Origin: Aphelenchoides besseyi
Taxonomy: Eukaryota > Nematoda > Chromadorea > Rhabditida > Aphelenchoididae
DNA: 64,000 bases
Assembly: GCA_024699855.1 (NCBI GenBank)
Contig: JAMPIQ010000001.1
Span: 14,508,001-14,572,000, forward strand
Direction of reading: 5' to 3'
Shown here: positions 19,214 through 29,576 of the stretch, one piece after another
Layout: each line of letters begins with the position of its first letter
How positions within the stretch are numbered: position 1 is the stretch's first letter
Position numbers and translations under genes: made by a program
The notes under the pieces: generated by a model
Seen by the model: the letters and a program-made list of their open reading frames with translations, nothing else
What the model was told of the DNA's origin: nothing
Database searches by the model: none

Positions 19214-20344
19214 AGTTTTATTAAAAACGTTTAAACGAACTGAACATTCTAGAGATTAAGTTTGAAAAAGTTCTTTCCGTTTGCATACAGTAAGTGAAGA
19301 GCTTTTGTTCGTCATTGCGTGTTGCTTTCTGCGGCCATAACTACCCATGCGAACACAACTGTTCTATTGTTTTAGTTCAATTGTTAGCGTGGTCATTGAA
19401 TGAGTGTTGAATTGAAGCTTAACACGCCCAATAAATTTGTTTTGCATTGAACTTCAGAAACCATGCCGTATCAGCAAATTCTGAAGATTTCAAGTGCGAA
19501 AGAACAATCGTTGCGTTAAACTTCGTTCGTAGCATCAACTTAGCTCTATTTTTACACACGAAGTAAAAGACGTTGAATACACAAACAGTCGATTATCAAC
19601 GCTTCTTTTTTATCAGCATTTCATCTAGTGACATCAAACGAAAGATTTTTCATTAAACAACAGCAAACGGTTTTATTGATTTCTCTTATCGTTTTCGTAA
19701 TGTCAATTAGGTGATGTTAGTCATTTCTATGGCATTTTCAGGCTGTTAACCGTGTACTTTTAGACTACGAAACTTGAAACAAAACAAAAACTAAGCACAC
19801 CCATTAATCCGCTTTAATGCACGATCTAAAACAAAAATGGTAATAATGTGTAGAGTTGCATTGGACGTAAGCAGCCAACAATCCTTCAGCATTGCGTTTC
19901 GATAACATTCCGAAAGCTTATTCTGCTCTGAAACCGTCGAAACGGATAAGAGAGCAAACGTGCGTGTTGTTTAGCAATGTTTGTTAACAATGACGAAAAG
20001 AAGTAAAGTCCTAAAACTGCCGATTCACGAGCCAAACCTTCGCTTCGATGGCAAAAAAGCAATGAGTCGTCAGATGGGTGCAGCGTGAAAGGTTTTTTCT
20101 TCGTTTCTCTTCACATGGCACCAACGACTCATTGCTTCTCGATTTGAGCAATCAAGAGATGAGTGAACGTTTCAAGGAAACGCAACCCACGACTTAAGGA
20201 GGCGCGTTTGCAGGACCTTGAGCAAACACTACAGAGGCGGACGTTCAGCAATCAAAAATGCTTTCAAATTTCGCATTTAAAGAAACGCAAAACAAGCCTT
20301 AAAGTCGAAGTTTTTGATCGTCTCAAAACTCAATCAGTTCCAAA
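19214..20344. other. intergenic; holds a 13-bp perfect inverted repeat
   Basis: No gene is supported. AGCAATGAGTCGT at 20058-20070 is repeated inverted at 20124-20136, giving a stem with a 53-nt loop. Nothing else is recognised. Confidence 0.5.
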
Positions 20345-20881
20345 ATGCCTCATATCAGCGGAGTCGAAACACCCTTTCACTGTCACATCCACAATGGATT
20401 GCCTGATGGTGTGAAGATTGAATTGGACGGTTAGTTTGTGAATTTGAACGACTATTTTTATTTCAGTTTTTAGGTGAAATTCGATGGGGTTTTCACAAAC
20501 AAGTTTGCTTCGAATTGAAAGGACATCATGGAATTCCAGTGCATATCAATATTCGTGAAAACGAGCACAAAGTTGTCGTCAATTCGTGTCACGAGAGCTC
20601 GTGGGGATCTGAGAAACACCATCACTTATCAGCCCACCCGGGAAGTCACATCCATATTCACTTGAAGCTTCACGACGGAAAATACACAATTTGGGTCAAT
20701 GACGAAGAGTTCCACTTTCATCCTCATAGCCATCATCTGTCACCGCATCACATCAACGTAAGGTGTTCGAATGTTTCGCGTGTAACACCGATTTCAGGCC
20801 TTGGAAGTTCGTGGCGACTTATGGATCAATAGACTCGAGGTGCACCACGATCATAATGAACACATTAGACTGCACAACTGA
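20345..20881 (+). CDS. histidine-rich galectin (3 exons)
   Basis: Exons 20345-20429, 20474-20757 and 20798-20881 give 150 residues, the size of one galectin domain, without a signal peptide, as usual for galectins. The sugar-binding core is visible: HINIR at 52-56 (canonical HFNPR), VVVNS at 62-66 and WGSE at 72-75, then IWVNDEEF and INALEVRGDLWI as the late strands. The Arg normally two places after Glu is His 77. Thirty of 150 residues are His, many in pairs (KHHH, PHSHHLSPHH, EVHHDHNEH), which is far above normal. Galectins bind beta-galactosides in cytosol or outside the cell. The His clusters suggest added metal or pH sensitivity (inference). AATAAA is near 20972. Confidence 0.85.
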
Positions 20882-21965
20882 ACAACAACTGTCACTGTCA
20901 AAAGAAAAAATCTGTTAACTAATTCAATTCGTGTAGTCTTAGAACGTTGTCTATCAGCGTAAAATTTTAACAATAAAATCTTGTTAAACAGTTGATTCTG
21001 CAGGAAAGTGGTACTAGTCGATTTACGACGTTGAATCCGCTAAATCAATTAACATTCTTTTGTATGATCCTCTCTAAACTCAAACGACTTCAACATTCAT
21101 ACCAGTATAATTTAAAACCTTTTTTGCGCATGTAAATGGCGAGGAGAGAAAGGTAGACTATTGTCCGAAAATGAGCCTCCATTTCTCTTCGTAGTAAAAA
21201 TCAGATCGAATCTACAAACAAGTTTGTTTCAAGCCTGTTTTGTAAAAATTGATGACGTAGATATGATTCAAATGCTAATTCGGATTAATTTGCATACTTA
21301 CAAATCGATGTCACGATCAAAATTATTAAAGCCGCCAGACTTCCCTGTTCTTTTCGTCCTCTTCAATCGCCTTCCTTTTGTTCTCCTCTTTCGAATGAGT
21401 TAAGTCGGTCGGTTGTCTCTAAAATTTGGTGGATTTTCTTCGTGTTCCTTCTTCTCAGTTCCTTTACCTGTTGTGATGGCTTTGCATTGGTATCGTTGGA
21501 GTATTCTTCTAGACGGTTCTCGCTGCCTAATTAGCTCGTTGCGATGCATTGGACTTCAGCGCCGATGGAAACGATGTGTGTTCCGAAACCAATTGCACTT
21601 GTTATTTGATTTTCTCCAGATTCATTCGCACTCCATCAGAAAACAGTGCAAATTTGTTAAATTTCACCGCTCAGCAAGTGGTCAAGAAAAAACGAAAATG
21701 AAAAATTATTGGGTCAAATTTCTCTTCTTCGACCAAAAGCAAATGTCGCCATATCTTTGCAAAAATCTCGATTAATACGCGGTTATACGCAAAAATAAAC
21801 ATTGCCAATCGAAAGAGCAGTCTTGACTTCATATGGACGCCAACAAACAGCACAAAAATCGGCCCATTTGTTGCCGCTTTTTCGCCGTCGAATGTCGACC
21901 ACCCTGCTTCTTTGGAGGAGGGCGATTACGTTTTAAGGCCGTAGCTAATGTTCACGGCATCGCGA
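20882..21965. other. intergenic
   Basis: Apart from the galectin poly(A) signal near 20972, no gene is supported. Frames at 21161-21403 and 21413-21775 lack splice sites and protein-like composition. Confidence 0.45.
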
Positions 21966-22445
21966 AAACTTTTAAGCCAGTAACCTTTGTTTGCCTATAA
22001 ATTCTTGACATTTTAATCCTTTTGACGTCGTTTTTACGTTAGTTTAAAAGGTACTTATGCTTGATCAAAGGTGACCAAATCGACAAATTTTTGAGTTTTT
22101 TGACCTTTGATGGCACATATTAATTTTTTAAAAAACTTTCAAGATTTTTGAGCCAGTAACCTTTGTGCACAAGAGTCTTGACTACATTTTAGTTTTTGTT
22201 ATATTGAATTCTATTCATTTTGTAGGGTACTTATGCTTACTCAAAGAGAGACAAGTCGACTAATTTTTGAGTTTTTTGATGTTTGATTGCTCACACTCTT
22301 TTTCAATCAATTTTCTAGAATATTTGATCTAGTAACTTTTGTTTGTCGATAATTTCTCGATATTTTGACCTTTGTTTGATTCGATTTTGTTGATTTTGAA
22401 GTGTACTTATTCGCATGCAAACAAGGGTTGCTCAGCCAATTTTTG
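21966..22445. repeat. three degenerate tandem repeats, period about 176 bp
   Basis: Units start near 21966, 22142 and 22318. Markers recur at the same spacing: GCCAGTAACCTTTG at 21976 and 22152 with a diverged form near 22328, GGTACTTATGCTT near 22049 and 22227 with a diverged form near 22402, and AATTTTTGAGTTTTTTGA in units 1 and 2. The array is AT-rich and lies immediately before the transposase-like gene. Confidence 0.75.
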
Positions 22446-22490
22446 TCGATTTCAGTTGAAATTACATTTTCGTTCTTTTAAATTGTAAAG

Positions 22491-23845
22491 ATGGGAAGAA
22501 CTAAACGTCAATATAGTGGAAGACAAAATATATTAATGAGATCTGATGTGCGATCAGTTGGAGAACAAGCATCAATGGTTGAACATCATGAAGAAACACC
22601 GGTTTGTATACTAAACATTTTGGATAATTTTAAAGCAATAATTGAAGATGGAAATTGATCAACCAATAATTCCCATTCTTGTTCGACAACCTGAATTTGT
22701 TAATATACAATTTCCAACAAGTTAGGATTCTACATTCCTACTCAAGTTCAACGACCACAACCAACGAATAATTATGTTCTGGTAGCAGCTTTTGAAGGCG
22801 ACGAAAAATTTGAATTGTTTAAACGAGCCGGAAGAATTTTCTTCAATTTTATCAACAACATCGCTGCTAATCCCAAATACAAGGTGGACGAACGTGAAAT
22901 GGATGTCGAAATACTTTTCGTCGGAGACATGAAAGTTATTTCAATTTTTTTCGATGTTCCATCTCCTCTATCAACAGAGTTTTGTCCTCTATGTCACGTT
23001 GGATTACGGACTCATCGTTCTACAGGAGCTGTGAGAGGATTTGAACGAGAACGAGGAGAAAATGCTCTTTTAAAAATTCCGATGAAAAACGTCGTAACTC
23101 CACCGCTTCATGTATTCCAAGGACTAGTCAATACGGTAGTTCGTCAATGGACAAAAGAAACTCGCTCCCAATGGTTTCGTCGCGCTGGTGTTCCTAATAG
23201 TTGGCAACAATCATCTTTATTAACTGGACGAGATGCTTTTACTTTCGTAAAATTTATCAACGACAATACAACGGAAAAAGATGCAGTTCCACAACGAGCA
23301 CTGATACTTTCCCTTCATAGATTTGGTTCATGGACATCAGCGATTGAATTTAATTTTGACGATCAAAGGCTGCAAAATCAATTAAAAAAATACATTGAAG
23401 ATTTGTCTTCCAGTTTTCGAAGCCTGATGCCATCTAACATCCGTCCACCAAAGCTGCACATAGCCGAAAAGCATGTTGTAAATCAACTGATTGAACGCAA
23501 AACTTGGGGTCGACATGGCGAACAATGTGAGTTTCAAATTTTGTTCAATTGATTGCTCATCAAATTTTTATATTAGCTACTGAATCGATGCATCGCATCG
23601 GCAACATAGCTCAGCAGCACTGTATTGGAATCAACAAACAAAAAGCGTTAAATTTCTTTATGAAAACGCACTTAATTCTTGCGACTGCAGATTTGGATCA
23701 ATTGGAGACGAAAAAACCTTTACGATCAAGAAATGAAGCCGGAACCTCAACCAGTCAACAGCAAGATCCTGTGAGTGACGACGAGTTCATGGAAGTTTTG
23801 GACCCGTATGAAGAGCCCGGGGATTACCTTTCGATAATTATTTAA
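22491..23845 (+). CDS. transposase-like protein with CxxC motif (intact, 4 exons)
   Basis: Start MGRTKRQYSGRQN. Introns at 22602 (ends TTGAAG), near 22682 (41 nt) and at 23528 join in phase; the result is about 390 residues without a stop. Features: FVGDMKVISIFFDVP, then a likely zinc knuckle FCPLCHVGLRTH, then VTPPLHVFQGLVNTVV, and near the end LHIAEKHVVNQLIE with WGRHGEQ, a Glu in CTES and HRIGNIAQQH. The order C-x-x-C, PPLHxxxG and (G)EQ-x-xES-x-H recalls DDE transposases of the CMC (CACTA/Mirage/Chapaev) group, by memory of the pattern only. The C-terminus is acidic. No terminal inverted repeats were found, so it may be a domesticated transposase. Confidence 0.55.
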
Positions 23846-24255
23846 CATTTCATATTTTCGATTAACAAATAAATTTTTCAGACTTAAGATTGTGATCGTT
23901 TATCGTAGACAGAAGGCCGAATTCCACTAACCAAAAGAACTCGTGCATTTTCCGATTAAATTTTCTCTCATTTTTATTTTGTTCAAAAATTTTTGGAGCG
24001 GTGAAATTTGACGGTTTATGATGGAGTGCATTCGGCCTATTTAAAGGCAAAGATTATCTTTATCTTCGTTTACGATACCGCTGGGCATCACATGTTCTCC
24101 AACTTTCAAATCATATGGTAATAAACTACCAAATCGAGGTCAAAATCAAGTTGAAAAGTCAAAATTGTGGTACGGACTTTGACGCAACTTTTGAGATTGT
24201 TCATCGAATATTGCTTAACTGATGCCTTCGTGTTCATAACGTGATTCTCATTGCG
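23846..24255. other. intergenic after the transposase-like gene
   Basis: AATAAA overlaps 23867-23872 just after the stop. A weak inverted match (AGGCCGAAT at 23914 and ATTCGGCCT at 24030) is noted. No gene. Confidence 0.45.
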
Positions 24256-24651
24256 TTATTCGTTTAAGGAAACAATCACGATTGAATCTGGATTTTGTGG
24301 TTGGTTCATGGCTTTAAATTTCATCCCTTTTTTCAGTGTCATAGTGACTGTGGTGGCTGCGATCAGAGCGTCGATGATCGACCGTTGGTTTGGATTAAGA
24401 AATGTGCCACCCAAAAGGAATGAGAAACTAAGAAAGTCGCAAGTCTGAAGCATTGGTTGAAGGCCACTGGCACGAGCAAGAGACGAAAGAGTCCCACGTC
24501 CAACACCATCGACCTGAAACGTAAGGTTACTGTTGCATATCCCATAAAAAAGCAATGACGGAAAAAGTCCAAGATAAGCTTTTTGGTCAAGACGGCTAGA
24601 TTTTCTTTGATACCTAAGACGTCTAATTGTTGTAAATACGATTATGGACAT
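24256..24651 (-). CDS. possible GPCR C-terminal fragment
   Basis: One open frame of 131 residues. Its start reads MSIIVFTTIRRLRYQRK, resembling the end of helix 5 and the third cytoplasmic loop, followed by YLGLFPSLLFYGICNSN, like helix 6 of nematode seven-helix receptors. The rest has no clear helix 7 in this frame; a shifted frame (LFRLLLVPVAFNQCFRLATF) does. No upstream exons with helices 1-4 are found, and a stop lies in frame just before the Met. Most likely a receptor pseudogene remnant. Confidence 0.3.
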   Translation of the reverse strand: MSIIVFTTIRRLRYQRKSSRLDQKAYLGLFPSLLFYGICNSNLTFQVDGVGRGTLSSLARASGLQPMLQTCDFLSFSFLLGGTFLNPNQRSIIDALIAATTVTMTLKKGMKFKAMNQPQNPDSIVIVSLNE

Positions 24652-26376
24652 TGAACTTGTCAGTTGAACGAATCGATTTTTTCAGCGTCCTGATCCTTGA
24701 ACACTTGAAGGGTTGCTGATCAACATAATGCCACAAGATGTTCAAATATATATCCGAAGATCATAATGATTGGCTTAATTGTGCGTTAGGAAGTAAAACT
24801 GTTGTTCACTACTTTATGGATATTGTTTGATTTTATTTGTACCTTGATAGTCGAATTGAACATAACTTTTCATCGCAGTTTCTTGATACCAACATTCCAG
24901 TGTTTTTGATGGACTGTCGAAAAGAACAAGAAGTTTTTAAACGCTTCAGTAATTGTGTTTTCGGAAACAGCTTTTATTATCGGTTATTTAACACAAAATG
25001 AATTAATTCAGATTTTACTTGAACAATTTCAAACGTGGCAAAAAGCGTTCGTCACTTGAGATTTCAAGGACGTCTCCGATCCATGTACTAATCAAGCTCA
25101 TCGTTGCTTAACTTGCCAGATCGGACGGGATGGCGTGCATTCAACGAGATATGGACGAACACATTGGAATAGAGGAGAATGGAAGTCTGATAGCAACTAA
25201 CAGCTGAAAGGTTCACTTGGCCTCGATCACAGGTTTCAACGTGTTCTTAATATTCCACTCCATTAATCAATTGAAAATCTCATGGTTATTTGAAACGACA
25301 ACAGAGTGGATTGCATTCAGAACCTCGTTTTAACTTGGAAGTTGTGAGTTCCAAGCTAAATGTCAAACAGTAACATTAGACAATGAGTTCAAATGAAATC
25401 ACTAATCATGTTTATGAGTCCAATTCATAAACTAGAAACTCGAACTGTTTCCAGCGACAGACCGATTTCTGTCAAAACAATCAGATCGACTGTTCACAAG
25501 TAAAATCGTCAACTTCTATAGCTTGATTCCAGCTGATTACGTTTGGCTGATATTCACAGGGTTTAGAGTTCATGAGTGGTTGTTGTTGTCCTGTTAATCA
25601 CACGCTTCTAGGGTCACTGGTTCCCGAGCTGTAGTCAATGGAAGTTCACATTTCGGACATAAACTTTCGAGCTAAAATCTCGATGTTGACGTTTCTGTTT
25701 GTTGTTATTTCAACTCACCTAAATTGTGAACATGGGTTCGAGCAATTAACAGCTGTAGATGCGAACTGTTATCAGCGAATGATCAAAATCGTGCACTTGC
25801 ATTTAAAGCTTCACCTTGAATGAGAACGTGAGGGGACAACAAAACAAAGATCTACAAGCAAATAAAAGAAGTGATTGACATCAACTCACGATCGTTGCGC
25901 TTGACTACGACGATAAACGTAAAATCTGTCATTTAATTGGAATCCATTGTTATTTCCTTGTGTACCAGATGATAATCCCGTTGAAATAATGGAAGAAATA
26001 ATCAATTATCTGACTTCAAAAAGGTCATAAACTAAACGAATAAGCTTGAAATATTGTCCAATAGAATTAGAATTGACCACCAACCTACGGTCCAAGTTCA
26101 CATAAGAATGTGACCTGAAGCTAACAGCTCAGTTGTTGATGTCTTGGTAAATGTGACTGTGTTTAAAGAAACGCCGTCAATATACATGTTCGAATTCGAA
26201 CTTCAGTAGCACTCCGGGTAAAGTTTGGAGATTAAGAAACAACCTGCCAATCATAAATAAACTCGTAATCTATTGTCTACTGAGTGATGCCAACTACCTT
26301 ATCTATTCTTATCACTTCAGGCTACTGCATCTATGACTGCGGGTATCGCCTTCTGCAGTCTCGATGGTCTCATTCG
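24652..26376. other. intergenic, about 1.7 kb
   Basis: Nothing convincing. A frame at 25638-25823 has a hydrophobic stretch (SMLTFLFVVIST) but no promoter or splice support. Confidence 0.45.
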
Positions 26377-26378
26377 AA

Positions 26379-26388
26379 TATATATAAA
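26379..26388 (+). promoter_or_regulatory. TATA-like box
   Basis: TATATATAAA-like run just before the possible first exon of the next gene. It is so close to the ATG at 26391 that transcription would start downstream of that ATG, so either the box or the start codon is misassigned. Confidence 0.35.
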
Positions 26389-26390
26389 GC

Positions 26391-27382
26391 ATGGAAATGA
26401 GTCCAAACAGTCATTTTATCGTCTCGTTCCTCTGCTCCCTTCCGAAAAAACAGGAGAACGGCATTCAGTGCCGAGGACAAGAAGGTAAGTGACTGTTTGA
26501 TTACTGGAATCTTGTCTGTTTTTCTCCCTCCCACCTCCACTCGTCATTCCAACAGTGACAAATCAAGCTTGTCGCGTAAAAGATGTCTCGTGGTTTTGTG
26601 TGTAAGATACGTTCTTTGTTTTGTCGTTGCGTCATCATATTCTTGCGGCAACTCTCCATCGACTAATTCACGACCCCAAAATCAGCTCGCTAGGTCAACT
26701 TAATAGAAATTGTGTCGAACGCTAAAGTAGTAATTAATTTGTTATTATGCATATTTTCTACTATCCAGGTTTTAAACAATCGGACAATGAAACCGGTCGT
26801 TCGGAACCCCAACACATCCCAGCGCCCGATTCCATGCTGATTCCCACCGGGTTCGCCGCCACCAACCCGCTCGAATCCGAAGACGAGCGTTCGAAGGAAA
26901 CGTTGGTGATGATGGAATTGGGCAAGAGACCGCAATTTATCTACTACGACTACAAAACGGTAAACTTCATTTTTTGTTTTGAACTTTTTTGTTTTCAACT
27001 CCACTCAAAATTTTCCAGTTTGCCCGCGACCATTTGGGCAAACTCGGCAAATTGCGAACTCATGGTCATCCGATTGGACTCATCGGAGTAGACCGGAAAC
27101 GGCGATCTCGACGGACTGTTGAGTTGTTTCACTTTGAACGACCGCCTCGGGTACTTTGTTGTTTACGCAAAGTCCGGAGCTCAACATTTGGTCAATTCAC
27201 GACCAGCTTTGTGTCTTTCGGCACATTCTCGGAACGTGTGAACGGAATGGGCTTCCGTTCAGCCTTGATCATTGGCAGCGAACTGGACCGTAAGTTTACT
27301 TGTAATTTCTAACAACATTGATTCTTGATATTTAGACGCGACTATCCGACATCTCAAATCACCTCGTTTTTTGATTCCGTAA
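26391..27382 (+). CDS. unidentified gene with conflicting reading frames
   Basis: A first exon 26391-26485 (ending CRGQE) splices in phase over a 283-nt intron to GFKQSDNETGRSEPQ, PTGFAATNPLESEDE and FIYYDYKT. A 59-nt intron leads to FARDHLGKLGKLRTHGHPI. The same frame reaches SFVSFGTFSERVNGMGF, GFRSALIIGSELD and, after a last intron, HATIRHLKSPRFLIP-stop. Between about 27091 and 27240 another frame reads more like protein (GNGDLDGLLSCFTLNDR, LGYFVVYAKSGAQHLV), as if two opposite indels had occurred. AATAAA at 27428. No family is recognised, and the true start may be Met in exon 2 (MLIPTGF). Confidence 0.45.
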
Positions 27383-27433
27383 CTTTTCCTCCAGACTATT
27401 TTTTTTAATGTTGACTTTTTTTATCTAAATAAA

Positions 27434-27789
27434 CTTTTTACTTGTGAATAATTTGATGAACTTTGTTTGTCTTGAGCAGGTAACTAATGAGTGAATAGAA
27501 AGATAGTTTGAACAACGTGTTTAACTATATGACCAGAAATAACGACCTTAATCGTGGGGATGTCGCGCCGATTTCAATTACGTTTTTTGTAAGAAATTCG
27601 AAAATCTTGGACATGAAATTTGAGAAGCGAATGGACACGAGTTTAATTGGAACTGTAAGATTATGCAAAGAAGTGACTCGAGCTGAAAAATCGTGGACTT
27701 TCAATTAGTTGATGCGCGTGAATGATAAGGTCAACGGTTTAATTAAGAAGATGAGATGCGGATTAAATTCAATTTCAGTGGCCATAAAC
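27434..27789. other. upstream region of the LIM-like exon
   Basis: Weak frames only. TTTCAG at 27774-27779 just before the LIM-like ATG could be a cis or trans splice acceptor. Confidence 0.35.
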
Positions 27790-27882
27790 ATGTCGATGGA
27801 TTGCGGCGGTTGTAAAAAAGTGATCGAAGATCGTTTTGCATCGGAAGTCATTGGTCGAAGATTTTATCACAGTTGTTTGAAG
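27790..27882 (+). CDS. LIM-like domain, first exon, gene interrupted by the assembly gap
   Basis: The 31-codon exon MSMDCGGCKKVIEDRFASE ... GRRFYHSCLK ends at a strong GTAAGT donor. CxxC, an 18-residue spacer and YHxC correspond to the first zinc half of a LIM domain, though His-to-Cys spacing is one residue short. The partner half should start with Cys after the intron; it is not found before the N gap at 28088, so it probably lies inside the gap. LIM proteins mediate protein contacts in nucleus or cytoskeleton. Confidence 0.45.
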
Positions 27883-28087
27883 GTAAGTGACAATCGCTAC
27901 GTCATTCGCTTATCCATTTGGTTTGTTCCAGTTAGCATGATTACATTTGTTAACTCATTTTTAATCAGCTATTCAACGAACATAAAATCAATTTCATACG
28001 ACCACACAACAAAAAATTCGATCGGACCTTAAAATATCGTATTTTTGGGCATTTACTTTACATAAGGGCTATTTTTCCGAAAAAACC

Positions 28088-28187
28088 NNNNNNNNNNNNN
28101 NNNNNNNNNNNNNNNNNNNNNNNNNNNNNNNNNNNNNNNNNNNNNNNNNNNNNNNNNNNNNNNNNNNNNNNNNNNNNNNNNNNNNNN
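28088..28187. other. assembly gap, 100 Ns
   Basis: A run of exactly 100 N. This is a conventional placeholder, so the real gap length is unknown. It interrupts coding sequence on both sides. Confidence 0.99.
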
Positions 28188-29044
28188 ATTCGCTCCAAAC
28201 GTTTGATGTAGTCACCGAGAGTACCATCCGCTCCTTTGTTCAACATAAAATTGTGCACATTTGTGGCGGCTGCAGTAACTCGTTCAAGCTCTGGAATCGG
28301 ATAGTAAATGTATGTATTTAACGGTGTTTACCTAAAAGAATGGCTTTTTTGTTGACTTCTTTTTGCACTTCTGAAGCTCCAAGATTCTTGAACTTGTAAA
28401 GATTTTAGCAACGGATAGTCGACAACATACCTCTTTCTTTTTTATATCCCTGTTTTCTAAGCTTCTGGTAAAATGAGTGAACTGATCGAACTGTTGATTG
28501 AAATCTAAACAAAATCTCATCAACAATTTTGCTTGCTATTTGAACGCCACCCGATTTCTTATCGTGCAGAGCCGAAGACGAATTCAAAGTGCCGATCTTC
28601 GAATTCTTTTCGCCTTCTCTAGATACATTTGGAGCCGATCGGACATCTAAACTGTTCGTAAGCTCGTTGTTTTTAAGTGAACGGTCCGAGACAAGATTGT
28701 CATCGACGACACGATTGCATTGGCATTCAATCGAATTGTGCTCATTGACGTTCGTTAAGCAACTCGCACAACACATCAATTTTTCCGTCTGATTCTCGAC
28801 TTTCTTTCCTGTAATTTGATTGATGAAACACAAAAACCGAGAAACAAACTATTTGATTGTTCTCTGATGTACGAACGAGTCGACGTGTCCTCAGATTGGG
28901 ATGAGCAGAACAAAGAATTTTGATTAGAGTGCGAGGTCATATCACTTGAAGACGAATTCTGAAACACAGTTTATTAGCGTGTTTAAATTCTGATCTCACC
29001 TTCTCTTTCATAACTTTAGGCTTTACCTTTCGTTTTATCGACAT
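28188..29044 (-). CDS. unidentified low-complexity protein, 3' end lost in the gap
   Basis: Start MSIKRKVKPKVMKEK at 29044. Exons join in phase: NSSSSDMTSHSNQN..., then KKVENQTEKLMCCASCLTN with Cys pairs (CCASC ... ECQC), then KSGGVQIASKIVDEILF, a short GYKKER exon, VQKEVNKKAILL and finally ELERVTAAATNVHNFMLNK ... YIKRLER running into the Ns. The N-terminal part is Ser/Asn-rich and the last part helical. At least 225 residues. No family is recognised. The four Cys near the middle could hold a zinc. Confidence 0.55.
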
Positions 29045-29576
29045 GTTAAAAAGAAATCAAATGCACTTTTTGAGAACAACCAACCAAATGAAAGTCGTTT
29101 TGATTCAACGATTATTTGCATTGCGCTGAGAGAGTGTAGAGGATTGAGAGGAAACTGGACGGCGAAAGAAAACGCAAAATCGCTAACCCATTAGTTTGTA
29201 CGTTAGGTCAAAACCTTTAAAGTCACGCCGTTCATTGCCTCGGCGACTTATTAAGTCGTAGAAAGGTACTTAATTTTGATCCTCTTATCGAGCGGTCAAC
29301 TAGAAAATTTTGGATCGCTTTGCTTTCGAGCAAAGCTCATAAGCATTGTGGACGTCTTCTGGTGTGTATACAACAACCAGCCCAATATATTTGGGCTTTC
29401 AGTCTCTTTAGAGTGTATGGTTCTCTGGCTGACAAAATTAGTTGTATTAACGTATCGTAACTTGTTCTTAAAACATAGTCGGTACCCACAATCTCTTGCG
29501 TCAATGAGAATATTTAGTTCACTACTTATTCTTAATCGTAAATCTGATAATCTCAATTCATACGCTCGAATTCTTT
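29045..29576. other. intergenic between two minus-strand genes
   Basis: Both strands hold short frames (29276-29614 plus, 29296-29556 minus), but none has splice sites or a recognisable product. Confidence 0.4.

Noticed and set aside
23914..24038. Inverted match AGGCCGAAT / ATTCGGCCT after the transposase-like gene, considered as a terminal repeat or MITE
   Set aside because: Only 9 bp match exactly, and no partner was found on the other side of the gene.
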